Below are positions 55,195 to 64,000 of a DNA stretch of 64,000 nucleotides, piece by piece (within the stretch, counting starts at the first letter, position 1; each line of letters begins with the position of its first letter). The notes beneath the pieces were generated by a model, which ran no database searches, was not told where the DNA came from, and saw only the letters and a program-made list of their open reading frames with translations. Both the position numbers and the translations under genes were made by a program. The stretch comes from Muscardinus avellanarius (taxonomy: Eukaryota > Chordata > Mammalia > Rodentia > Gliridae). Location: the NCBI GenBank assembly GCA_963383645.1, contig OY726560.1, forward strand, positions 152,296,546-152,360,545, given 5' to 3'.

Positions 55195-55363
55195 AAGTTA
55201 ATCACCAAACAAGCATGGGATCGAGGGAGGGGGAGGGAATGGGATGGGGGCTGGATGAGGGCTAATTGGATGATGTGTGCTTGTATATCCTCTCAAGTCT
55301 TGTATTCCAATGTGATGTATGATTACAATGCACCAATAAAAATAAATTTAAAAAAAGAAATAG
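55195..55363 (+). mobile_element. L1 3' end, 5'-truncated
   Basis: 'acaagcatgggatcgaggga', 'gggatgggggctggatgagg', 'gatgtgtgcttgtatatcct', 'gtgatgtatgattacaatgc' and 'accaataaaaataaattt' match the terminus at 30596-30743. It ends in an A-rich tail. Upstream similarity stops at about 55195. Confidence 0.85.
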
Positions 55364-56362
55364 GAAAAAAAAGAATAATGAATACTATGAGGAATACGAA
55401 AAAATAAATCCAGTTTTGCCTCTATGACCTGCTCAATGACCTGCTCAAACTCGCACCAGCCTGGCCCTTCTCCACCGGCGGCACGAGCCTCGCCCATCCT
55501 CAGCGGAGCCCGTTTTCCACTTCAGAACCTTCTTCCACCACCCACAAGAGCTCGGAAGAGCCCTGCTGGTTCCCTCCAGTGCCAGCTTCCAAGAGAGGCC
55601 GCACCAGCGCCAGCGCAGTGCGGAGGTAGTTCTGCTCCAGTCACCATTTCTAAGACTTCGCAGGCTTTTTGTAATTAGATTCCTGTCTTTTCTTTAAACG
55701 TCTCACTGATGCGGTTTTTGTGTTTGTTCGCTCCTAATCGCTTTCCCCAAGCCCTGTAGTTCCTTTTATTGTGTGATTTTGCACAGCACATGGATTTTCA
55801 GAAATGCTACCACGTTACTGTACAGTTGACCACAGTCCCCACTTCGGAGCAGTATTGTGTTGGTTAGCACTTCCAAGGCAGTTCTTAACTCATGAGCACA
55901 GAATAAATGTGATAGTAACTCACCGTGAGTACCGTTGGCGTGTTAGTATTTAAAAGGGCCTCTCCGGCAGCTATGTTAGAATCAGCTGCTGGGGAGCAAA
56001 AATGGAAAACCCTGAGACCCTAGACAAGGCATCGGAAAACCAACATGAGCAGCGGTGGCAGCTGGGCCAGACAGTAACTGGAGTTATGGCTGGCGCTATT
56101 GTACGGGCTTATTCAACCAGATCTGCTGATGGACTGGTATGGGACGGGAGCGAAATGCTGACCTCGGGTTTGGCCTGCACAGGGAGGGGTTGGCAAGGAG
56201 CAGGATGTGGGGCCCTCGAGAGGACTCTGGCAGGTCTGTTCCCACTCCAGGGAGGCCACCTGCGCAGTCACGTCCTCTCTGTCCCTCACGGCCCATCTCA
56301 GGGGCCCCATCACCCTGGCCGTCCTTGCCCCCAGCAGCCATCAGTGTGATGTTCTGCATTCG
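55364..56362. other. Single-copy DNA, no gene seen
   Basis: A doubled 'tgacctgctcaa' lies at 55424-55447. Short frames lack domains. Confidence 0.4.
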
Positions 56363-56460
56363 TTGCTAGACTAGTAGGCCCCATGAGCAAGGCACCACGT
56401 CTTACTTGCCCTTTGTCCTCTGAGCATGTAGTAAATGCTCAGAAAATATTTCCTAAAATA
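56363..56460 (+). repeat. L2 LINE 3' end
   Basis: 'gctagactagtaggccccat', 'gagcaaggcaccacgtctta' and 'gcatgtagtaaatgctcaga' then 'aaatatttcc' follow the L2 3' terminus. Confidence 0.7.
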
Positions 56461-57244
56461 AGTAGATGAGCCAGTAAAGAGAGAGGCACCATCTTTCTCT
56501 ATGAAGCAACTTCCACCCCCAAGTCCCCACCCCAACAGGAATGGTTACCTTCCATCAATAGCTGGGCCATTAGCAATCAAGGATCCAGCCCTGGGCCAGA
56601 GCCAGCGCTTCTCAGCACGGATGCTACTGGTACTTGGGATGAAATTTTTCTTTCAGAAAACTTGGTAGCCTCAACCCCAAAGACTAATGCCTGGCTTACC
56701 CTGGCCCCTGCAGGAAGCCAACAACCCTGGCCTGGACCTCAGTCCCAGCATTTTATGCTGGTGGCCATCACAATTCCTGTTCAAAACGCCCCATGATCTG
56801 AAAAAAAGACACAGCCGCAAGGAATGTGCTATACAAATGCTGTGGGTTTAATCATCCATGTATTGAGAAAGGTAGGTACATCAGCTCAGGAGAATCTACA
56901 GTTCAAGTCCAGATGTGCTAAGCTGGGTCCTGATGCAGTCCTGGGCAGCCCGGCAGGGATGGTCAAGCTAGCCATGCTTGACCGATGAGACCCTGACAGG
57001 TTCTGGAGCCTCCAGGCCCACGGTGGCAGAAGAGCTCCGGTCAGCACCTGCCCACTGCAGATTGGAGGATGGACCTTTGGAGAGGAACGTGACACTCTCA
57101 AGTTCACCAGCAAGGTCTGACAGCCATTTCCCACCGTCATTCACAGTAAAATGGAAAGTCACCGCATGTTACAGCCTTCTTGGGCCTCCCCCAGGAATCC
57201 ACCCCCGGATGGCTGGCTCCTGGCTGCCAAGGAGAGAAGAGCAC
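56461..57244. other. Single-copy DNA, nothing certain
   Basis: A short stretch at 56606-56660 ('cttctcagcacggatgctac', 'tacttgggatgaa') may be a MER20 remnant. Otherwise no repeat or gene. Confidence 0.35.
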
Positions 57245-57320
57245 AGGGCAGGGGCGGGACTGCCCAGTGAGAGGACCACCAGGGCAGGGGCGGGACTGCC
57301 CAGTGAGAGGACCACCAGGG
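57245..57320. repeat. 36-bp tandem duplication, perfect
   Basis: Units 57245-57280 and 57281-57316 are identical ('agggcaggggcgggactgcc' then 'cagtgagaggaccacc') with a partial third 'aggg'. Perfect identity suggests a recent event. It gives the repeated peptides seen in frames on both strands. Confidence 0.95.
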
Positions 57321-58383
57321 AGCCCATCTTCACCCCACGGCATGCTGCATCAGTTGTGGGGCTGTGCATGGGTATGGCCAGACGATTCTGGAAAAATATC
57401 ATCTAAGCCAATGACTAGCATTGCAGGGGCTTCGGTTTCTCTCCAACTGAGAAAAATAAATGTAGCTGCTTGCTAAGGTGCCTATTGAGACATTTAAGAC
57501 CATAGGGGAAGCTTAGCAATTCAAGCCGCCTCCATTTTGGTTTTTTTTTAAAACAATGCAGGGATGAAGGCCCATTCTGGGGTTCTTGGCCTATCAGCCT
57601 ATCGGGTTACTTTTAACTTACCTGTTAAGGTGCAGCACAGAGGCCCCCAGAGGTCTCTCGCAGCTGGCCGAGCTTGCACAACAAGAAGGGCTTTCATGGG
57701 GGGCCCGGGGCCCAAGAGTGCAGCCAGCCGGTCCATCAGTCCATCGGTATTCCTCAGCAGAGCTTTACATCTCGGCCACTCAGGTGGAAAGAGAGAACTG
57801 GCCTGTCGCCTGGGGTCACAGATGAATGGAGCCGATGGGGGAGCAGGCGCACATCACAAGGGCCTTGGTGATGTGGGGAGGAGGGTGTCTGGTTCAGAGA
57901 TAAGACTGGAGTCGGGGAGGCTGCGGGTCCCAGCGGCTGGTTGATAGGCGAGGGGACAACACAGCATTGTTGATCACAGTCAGCAACCTCCTCCCGGACA
58001 AGACGAGGGGCCGGCAGGGCTCAGGTGGGTGCTGATGGGCGCGATATCTCCAGCTGCTTCTGGGAGGCTTAGTTTCCAAGAATAAATGGTCAGCTTTACA
58101 TTCCACTCACACACACTTGCTTGGTGGCCTCAAATAATTTTCCATTCTACACGACCTGAAAAATTCAACGCGGCCTTGGTGGAGTGTTTCTGCTGGGGGG
58201 CGGGGCACAAGCACAGGGGTTAGGAAGCCGGGCTCCAGAGGTCCACTCCAACTCTCGCCCGCAGAAGGTGTCCAGTGAACAGCAGCCGTCTTCTTACCGT
58301 GAACAGACTGACGGCAGCCACTGGGAACATCTAAAAACACAGGCACGGGCGGAGGGGCTTGCCGTTGATTATGTCTTCAGTTT
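57321..58383. other. Single-copy DNA, no gene seen
   Basis: Overlapping frames of up to 126 codons at 57564-57944 lack domains. No repeat is recognised. Confidence 0.4.
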
Positions 58384-59295
58384 CTTTCATTAATGTGCTA
58401 GTTTCCAGTGTACAGAACTTTTGCTTCCTGCATTAAATTTGTTCCAATTTTGTTGGTTTGTTTCTAATGCTATTGTACATGGGTTTGTTTTCCTGACTTG
58501 TTTCAGGAAGCTCATTGTTGGTATATGGAAACACTACTGATTTTTGTGTGTGTGTTGATTTAAGAAAGCAGGGGAAATCTCTCCTGTAGCCTTACTGAAT
58601 TTCTTTATTGATCCTAATAGTTTGTTGGTGGAGCTTTTGAGGTCTTCTGTTTTTAAGATCATACCATCTACAAGTGGAAACAACTTCTTTCTTTCCAATT
58701 TGGATGTCTTTTCATTCTTTCTCTTTCCTGGTTTCTCTGGCTCAGCTTTCCAGTGCTTTTGAATGGGAAGAGGGAATGCCCTTCTCTCGTTCCTAGTCTC
58801 AGAAGAAAAACTTTCTGCATTTTCTGCCGAGTATGTCAGCTGTGGGCTTGTTGTCCGTCACTTATTTGGGGTGGCCATACATGAGAATTTTCATCATGAA
58901 AGGATGTTGAATTTTGCCAGATGTCCTTTTCTGCATCTAGTGACATGATTATATGGTTTTTGTCCTATGCTGTTAATGTGGTGTGGTGTATCTCATTCAC
59001 TGACTCCATCTTTGTATCCCAGGGATAATCTCACTTGATCAGGGTGAATGATTCATTTACTGTGCTGTTAGGTTTGATTTGCTAGTATTCTACCGAGGGT
59101 TTTGCATCTACGTTTGCCAGGGATATTGGCCTGTGATTTTCTTTGCTGGTAGTGCCCTTGTCTGGCTTTGGTATCAGGATAATGCTGGCCTTGTAAAATG
59201 AGTCTGGAAGTGCCTATCCTTCTTCGTTTATTTGGAAAGAAATTGAGGATTGACATTTATTCACCAGTGAAGGCATTCGATCCTGGGCTTTTATT

Positions 59296-59538
59296 TGTTG
59301 GGAAATGTGTGTATGTGAATGAGTGTGTGTGTGTGTGTATGTGTGTGTGTGTGTGTGTAGTAGGGCACTGGGGATTAAACCAAGAGACATTCTATCTCTG
59401 AGCTATACCCCCAGCCCTATTTTATTCTTTATTTTAAAACAGAGTCTCATTAAGTTGCAGTAAACCTGTGATCTTCCTGTCTCAGCTTCCCAAGACCTGG
59501 GGTTACAAACATGTGCCACCACACTGAGCTGTTGGCAA
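59296..59538 (-). repeat. B1-dID SINE in the inverted L1
   Basis: The GT-rich tail (59305-59358) precedes 'gggcactggggattaaacca', 'ctgagctatacccccagccc', 'ttttaaaacagagtctcatt' and 'gccaccacactgagc'. The flanks 'tgttgggaa' (59296-59304) and 'tgttggcaa' (59530-59538) are a likely target duplication with one mismatch. Confidence 0.85.
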
Positions 59539-60011
59539 TTTTTTAAAGTCATGTACTTGATTTTCTTAATTGTTATTAGTCTGTTCAGATTTTCTGTTTT
59601 TTCATGATCCAGGCTGGGTAGGTTGTATGCACCTCAGAGTTTTTCCATTCTTTTGATTTACCCATTTGTCCATATGTAATTAAATTGTTCACCGTGGTCC
59701 CTTAGGGTTCTTTTTGCTTTTGTGATCTCAGATGTCTTAGCTCCCCTTTCACTTATAATTTGTTTGAATTTTTTTCTTCATTAAAGTTTTGTCAATTTTG
59801 CTTTATCTTTTAAGAAAATAAACTTTTAGTTTAATCAATTATTTATATTGCCTTTCTAGTGTCCATTTTATTTACTTCTGCTCTGATCTTTATTATTTCC
59901 TTCCTTCTGATGGCTTTGAGCTTAGTTGGTTCTCCTTTTTCTAATTCCTTGAGAATAAATTAGATTATTTTAGATACTTATTTTTTAATTGGAGGGAATT
60001 ATTACTTTAAT

Positions 60012-60247
60012 ATTTCTCTTAGAAGCCAGGCATGGTGGCACATGCTTGTAATCCCAGCACTTGGGAGGGTGAGACAAAAGGATCACAGGTTCGTGGGCAG
60101 CTTCAGCTGCTTAGTGAAGCCCTCCACAACTTAGTGAGACCCTATTTCAAATAAAGAATAAAAAATAGGAACGGGGATGGAGCTCAGAGGTGGAATGCCC
60201 CAGGTTCAATCCTCAGTTCTGCCAAAAAAATAAAATTTCTCTTAGAA
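60012..60247 (+). repeat. B1-dID SINE with target duplication
   Basis: The body is 60025-60234 ('gccaggcatggtggcacat' to 'ctcagttctgcc' and A-rich tail). Identical 13-bp flanks 'atttctcttagaa' lie at 60012-60024 and 60235-60247. Confidence 0.95.
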
Positions 60248-60337
60248 CTGCTTTTATTTCATCCTGTAGGCTCTGTTATGTTGTATTTCCACTTTCATTT
60301 GTTTCAGTGGAAAAAATCACATATTCATGAGTCAGAA

Positions 60338-61272
60338 TGAAATGGGGGTTTCTTCTGAGCCCCCCAAGATGAAACGGGGGTTTCTTGAGAAGAAACTTGG
60401 CATTTCCTTACCGGGTTCTTGTCTACGGTGAGCAAAGAATGACACCCGCAGACTGCAGGAAGGGGAGTAAATGGTTTATTGGAAGCAGCAGGGAATGGGG
60501 AAAAGTGGCTGAACACCCCAAAGGAGCTGGAACTCTGGGGTCCAGCAGCTGCCTTCAGGACAATACTTGAGAGTAGCCCAAGCCGAATTGCCTTCAGTTG
60601 CAGGCTGCTTTCTTCTAGAGTTCACGTGATCTGCCAGAAGGGAATAGGGAAAAGTGACTGAACACCCCAAAGGGGCTGTCAGAGCCCTGGTGTCCAGTAG
60701 CTGCCTTTAGGTCACTACCTGAGTGTTGCCTGAGCCAAGTGCCATCAGTTGCAAACTACTTTCTCCCAGGGTCCACACAATCTGCCAGATAAAAGGTTTA
60801 GGTCGCCCCTAGGGGCCCTGGTCAGCCTTGATGTCCAGCAGAGGCCTTCAGGTCCCGAGCCATGTGTCCTCAGTTGCACTCTGCCTTCTCTCAGGGTTAA
60901 CACGACCTGTGAGAGAGAGAGAAAAGCTCCCCAAAAGGGGAGGGGGTCCCGAGAGGGAAAAACCCCAATTGGTGGCCAGCTGGGGCCTTTGCCCCAATGT
61001 CTGCGTGTCCTTTTTTGGTTATGGTGAGTTTGGGATTCCGGAAATTCTAAGAAGCAGCTCTCAGAATTTGCATAGGGTATTTGCAAGTCCTTTGAAGTGT
61101 CTCTTTTCAGGAGTGTCAGACTTGCTCCTGGGTTTGTTGATTAGTAAACCGAAGGCTTTGTGAAGCTTTGGTCCTTCTTATCTCTGAACGTTGACCCCTT
61201 TGCCCCTCAGGAAATTGACATTTTTCTCCCGAGGCCTCTTCCCTTTCTGCCTATTTCCTTTCTATCTCCTCA
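60338..61272 (-). mobile_element. Solo LTR of the same ERV family as 15899-17064
   Basis: On the minus strand it starts TGAGGAGATAG (61272) and ends CCCATTTCA (60338). The flanks are identical 4-bp 'agaa' at 60334-60337 and 61273-61276, and removing the LTR restores L1 sequence across the site. The antisense AATAAA lies at 60475-60480. It carries the three ~150-bp units (about 60480-60914) but only one copy of the U3 42-bp unit, and the TATA-like word of the other copy is absent. 935 bp long, with no internal viral genes. Confidence 0.93.
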
Positions 61273-61546
61273 AGAAGAATTAATATCATTAAAATGTCCA
61301 CATTGTCCAAGGCAGTCTACAAACTCACTGTATCTATATTGAACTTTCAATGGTTATTTTTCACAGAGATAAGAAAAAATCCTATGGACTCATATGGACC
61401 CACAAATGACTCAAATATACAAAAAGAGTAAAGCTGGAGGCATCATACTATCTAATTTCAAAATATATTATAAATCTATAGTAATCAAAATAGCATCATA
61501 CTAGCATAAACAGACACATAGACCATTAGGAAAAAAGAGAGACCTA

Positions 61547-61627
61547 GTTTGCCATAGTGGTACACACTTGTAATCCAGCCACTCAAGAAGCTGAAGCAGG
61601 AAGATCACAAGTTTGAAGCCAGCCTGA
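61547..61627 (+). repeat. B1 fragment in the L1
   Basis: 'gtttgccatagtggtacaca', 'cttgtaatcc', 'aagatcacaagtttgaagcc' and 'agcctgaga'. A left-half fragment of about 80 bp without ID half or tail. Confidence 0.7.
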
Positions 61628-62159
61628 GAGCCCAGAAATAAGCCCTCCCATTTCTATGATCCATTGACTTGAGACAAAGGTGCCAAGAACACACAATGCA
61701 GAAAGCCAAGTCTCTTTAAGAAACTGTATGGGGAAAACAATATCCATGTGCAAAAGAATAAAACCGGAACCTTACCTCACACCATATGCAAAAGACAAGT
61801 CAAGACTTGAACACGAGATCTGAAATTATAAAGCCACTAGAAGAAAAGAGAGGGGGAAATCTTGACCTGGATCTTAGAAAGGATATTTTTGGATAAGACC
61901 CCATTAGGATAAGAAACAAAGTCAAACTAAAAAGCATCTGCGTAATTATTAAATAACCAATGAAGAGACAACCTGCAGAATGGGAGAAAAGATTTTCAAA
62001 CTATGTATCTGATAGGAGGTTGACATCTAAAATATATAACTCAAAACAACTTAATTAAAATAATCTATCTAAAAATGGGCAAAGGACCTGAATAAACATT
62101 TCTCAAAAGGAAACATATAAGTGACAAACACGTATATGAAAAAAAAAATGCTCACTGTC

Positions 62160-62363
62160 GCCGGGCGTGGTGGCGCACACTTGTCATCCCCGCGCTTGGG
62201 AGGCGGAGACAGGAGGATCTCGCAGGTTTGAAGCCAGCTGTGCTGGCTTAAGAGACCCTGTTTCCAAATTTTAAAAAAAGTATAAAAATAGGTCTGGGAG
62301 TGTATCCCCGAGGTAGAAGGGTTTCTTTCCAAGAACCCCAGTACCACCAAAAAAAAAAAAAAA
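62160..62363 (+). repeat. B1-dID SINE (subfamily B)
   Basis: 'gccgggcgtggtggcgcac', 'tgtgctggcttaagagaccc', 'ggtctgggagtgtatccccg' and 'ccagtaccacc' with a long A tail. 'aaaatgct' on both sides is a possible short target duplication. Confidence 0.92.
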
Positions 62364-62400
62364 ATGCTGCCACTAATCATCAGGAAAACGCAAATCAAAA

Positions 62401-62615
62401 CAGCAACGAGCCGGGCGTGGTGGCGCACGCTTGTAATCCCCGTGCTTGGGAGGCGGAGACAGGAGGATCGCGCAGGTTCGAAGCCAGCCGTGCTGGCGTA
62501 AGAGACCCTGTTTCAAAAATATAAAATAGGTCTGGGAGTGTAGCCCGGAGGAAGAAGGGCTTCCAGGAACCCCAGTACCACCAAAAAAAAAAAAAAAAAA
62601 AAAACCAGCAACGAG
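62401..62615 (+). repeat. B1-dID SINE (subfamily B) with target duplication
   Basis: The body is 62410-62604 ('gccgggcgtggtggcgcac' to 'ccagtaccacc' and a 22-base A-run). The flanks 'cagcaacgag' lie at 62401-62410 and 62606-62615 (the last g is shared with the SINE start). Intact CpGs suggest a young copy. Confidence 0.94.
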
Positions 62616-63430
62616 CTCTCATCTCACACCTGTTAGAATGGCTTATATTAAAAATAGGAGATAACAGTGTTGATAAGGATTTGTAGAAAAGGGAAGATTC
62701 ATATGCTATTGGTGGGAATGTAAATCAGTATTGCCATTATGGAAAATAGGAATGTCCCCCCAAAATAAAATACAGCTATTATATGATCCAGCAATTCTGT
62801 TCCTGGGTATATATTCAAAGGAAATGAAATCAGTTTATTGTAGCATCATTCACAATAGCCAAGATATAGAATCAACCTAACCAGCCATCATTGGATGAAA
62901 AAAGAAAATGTGAAACACATACACACAATGGAATACTATCCAGCCTTTAAAAAGAAGGAAATTCCATCATTTGTAACAAAATGGATAAATCTGGAAGATA
63001 TTATGCTTAGTGAAATAATCTAGGCACAGAAAGGCAAGTACTACATGATCTCACTTATGTATAATACCTAATAAAGTTGAACTCAAAGCAGAAAGCAGGA
63101 TGGCGGTTACCAGTAGCTTGTGGGGAAGGGAATGGAGACATGTTAATCAAAGGAAGTAACATTTAAGTCAGAGTGAATTAATTCTGATAATACCTTAGGC
63201 AGCATGGTAACTATAGTTAATAATAACATATTTTGTGCTTGAGAATAGACATGTGTTTGTGTACTAAGACAGTGAGTCTTAGTGTCCTTACCAACAACAA
63301 CAACAAAAAAATGATAGTGATAGGTGTGTTAATTAGCTTGATTTGACCATTTCACAATATACATGCATCAAAACATCATATTGTATACCATCTATATATA
63401 CTCTTGTCAATTATATCTTCTTAGTAAAAA

Positions 63431-64000
63431 CCTGGAAAAATCAAATAAAAGGACAAGAAAATCAATGCAGACCTGGAACAGAGCTAAGCTGGCCAAAAAG
63501 TGTCAAAGTGATAACTTCCAAGTCTTTGCCTACCACCTGAACTTGCCTGGAGGATGGAGCACCCCAGGATGGAGCACCCCACAGAGAGCCTCAGGGAGGG
63601 AGTCTGCCCCAAGCATGCCTGCTGTGGGGACTCTGCAGGCTGCTTACCCTCTCTAGAAAGACTTCCACTTCCTTGCCTGGAAGATAAGGGAATTGGAGTC
63701 CCTCTCTTAAGTTTTTATCAGATCAAAATTCCTGATTGTTATGAGTTATATATTAATTGACTATTTAAAAGGCAAGATTGTACATTTTTAGTTTTGCATA
63801 AGTATACACCTGAATATAAGATAATGCTACTGTGGGACAGGTTCCCATTTTTTTACTGAAAATATTAAATATATAATATATATTTTATAATTTAGTTATA
63901 AATAGTGCACCACAAATGTGTATGTGTGTGTTATATAAAATTGAATATATAATATTTAGAGAGGTAGATGGCATACTCAAATGTATGATTTATTATTTGG
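63431..64000. other. AT-rich DNA, nothing recognised
   Basis: A 15-bp doubled word 'ggatggagcacccca' lies at 63552-63581. The end is TA-rich. No gene is seen. Confidence 0.4.

Larger units (their letters stand above)
58384..60306 (-). mobile_element. Old L1M ORF2, inverted 5' part of a twin-primed L1
   Basis: Plus-strand text follows antisense L1 ORF2: 'ctaatgctattgtacatggg', 'cttactgaatttctttattg', 'aagatcataccatctacaag', 'gtgggcttgttgtccgtcac', 'catgaaaggatgttgaattt', 'cagggatattggcctgtgat', 'ggctttggtatcaggataat' and 'tcaccagtgaaggcattcga'. SINEs interrupt it at about 59305-59530 and 60025-60234. It ends where sense L1 sequence begins at about 60307. Coding capacity is lost. Confidence 0.85.
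60307..63430 (+). mobile_element. Old L1M 3' part (sense) of the twin-primed L1
   Basis: It resumes at 'gtggaaaaaatcacatattc' just after the inversion point, is interrupted by the LTR 60338-61272, and continues 'agaagaattaatatcatt', 'gtaaagctggaggcatcata', 'aatgggcaaaggacctgaat', 'cacacctgttagaatggctt', 'ggaatactatccagccttta', 'ttatgcttagtgaaataatc' to the 3'UTR end near 63430. SINEs at 61547-61627, 62160-62363 and 62410-62604 interrupt it. Frame breaks abolish ORF2. Confidence 0.85.

Noticed and set aside
62069..62622. Minus-strand ORFs with F-runs
   Set aside because: They translate the A-tails and bodies of two SINEs in antisense.

Overview
This window looks like nuclear DNA from a rodent, most probably a squirrel-type species (Sciuridae: squirrel, ground squirrel or marmot). 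The main clue is about 27 copies of a dimeric SINE. Its left half is B1-like, followed by an A-rich linker and a tRNA/ID-like right half, which is the B1-dID arrangement typical of sciurids and a few related rodent families. L1 3' ends sharing one terminal sequence, and old mammal-wide repeats (MIR, L2, MaLR LTRs, MER20, L1M/L1ME), support a mammalian origin. The species assignment is an inference from repeat types.

I found no host protein-coding gene. The only ORF I accept is a LINE-1 ORF1 (28793-29683). Other long frames lie in simple repeats, GC-rich single-copy DNA or antisense SINEs and show no recognisable domains. The window is therefore best read as intergenic or intronic.

Layout. 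1-15.8 kb: mostly single-copy sequence with scattered MIR, L2, an MLT1-like LTR, several SINEs and microsatellites. 15.8-17.3 kb: a nest in which a SINE was split by an endogenous-retrovirus solo LTR (4-bp target duplication), and the LTR itself took up another SINE. 17.3-26 kb: MLT2-like and MST-like LTRs, L2, MIR and two SINEs with clear target duplications. 27-30.9 kb: an old L1M/HAL1-type ORF1 remnant interrupted by a young L1-derived insertion (27968-30743) with a 15-bp target duplication. That insertion has an intact ORF1 and an L1 3' end but no ORF2; in ORF2's place is an old antisense L1 segment. 31-42 kb: L1ME remnants filled with SINEs, including two SINE-inside-SINE cases and a SINE carrying a copy of sequence found 0.6 kb away, then a MER20. 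42.4-58 kb: mostly single-copy, with an L2 split by an MLT1-type LTR, a pure (CTG)19 tract and a 36-bp tandem duplication. 58.4-63.4 kb: an old L1 in twin-primed (5'-inverted) form, later hit by a second solo LTR of the same ERV family and by several SINEs.

The parts do not form a pathway. They record successive waves of retrotransposition, with young L1 machinery mobilising SINEs and the ORF1-only element. The most unusual object is the ORF1-only composite at 27968-30743.
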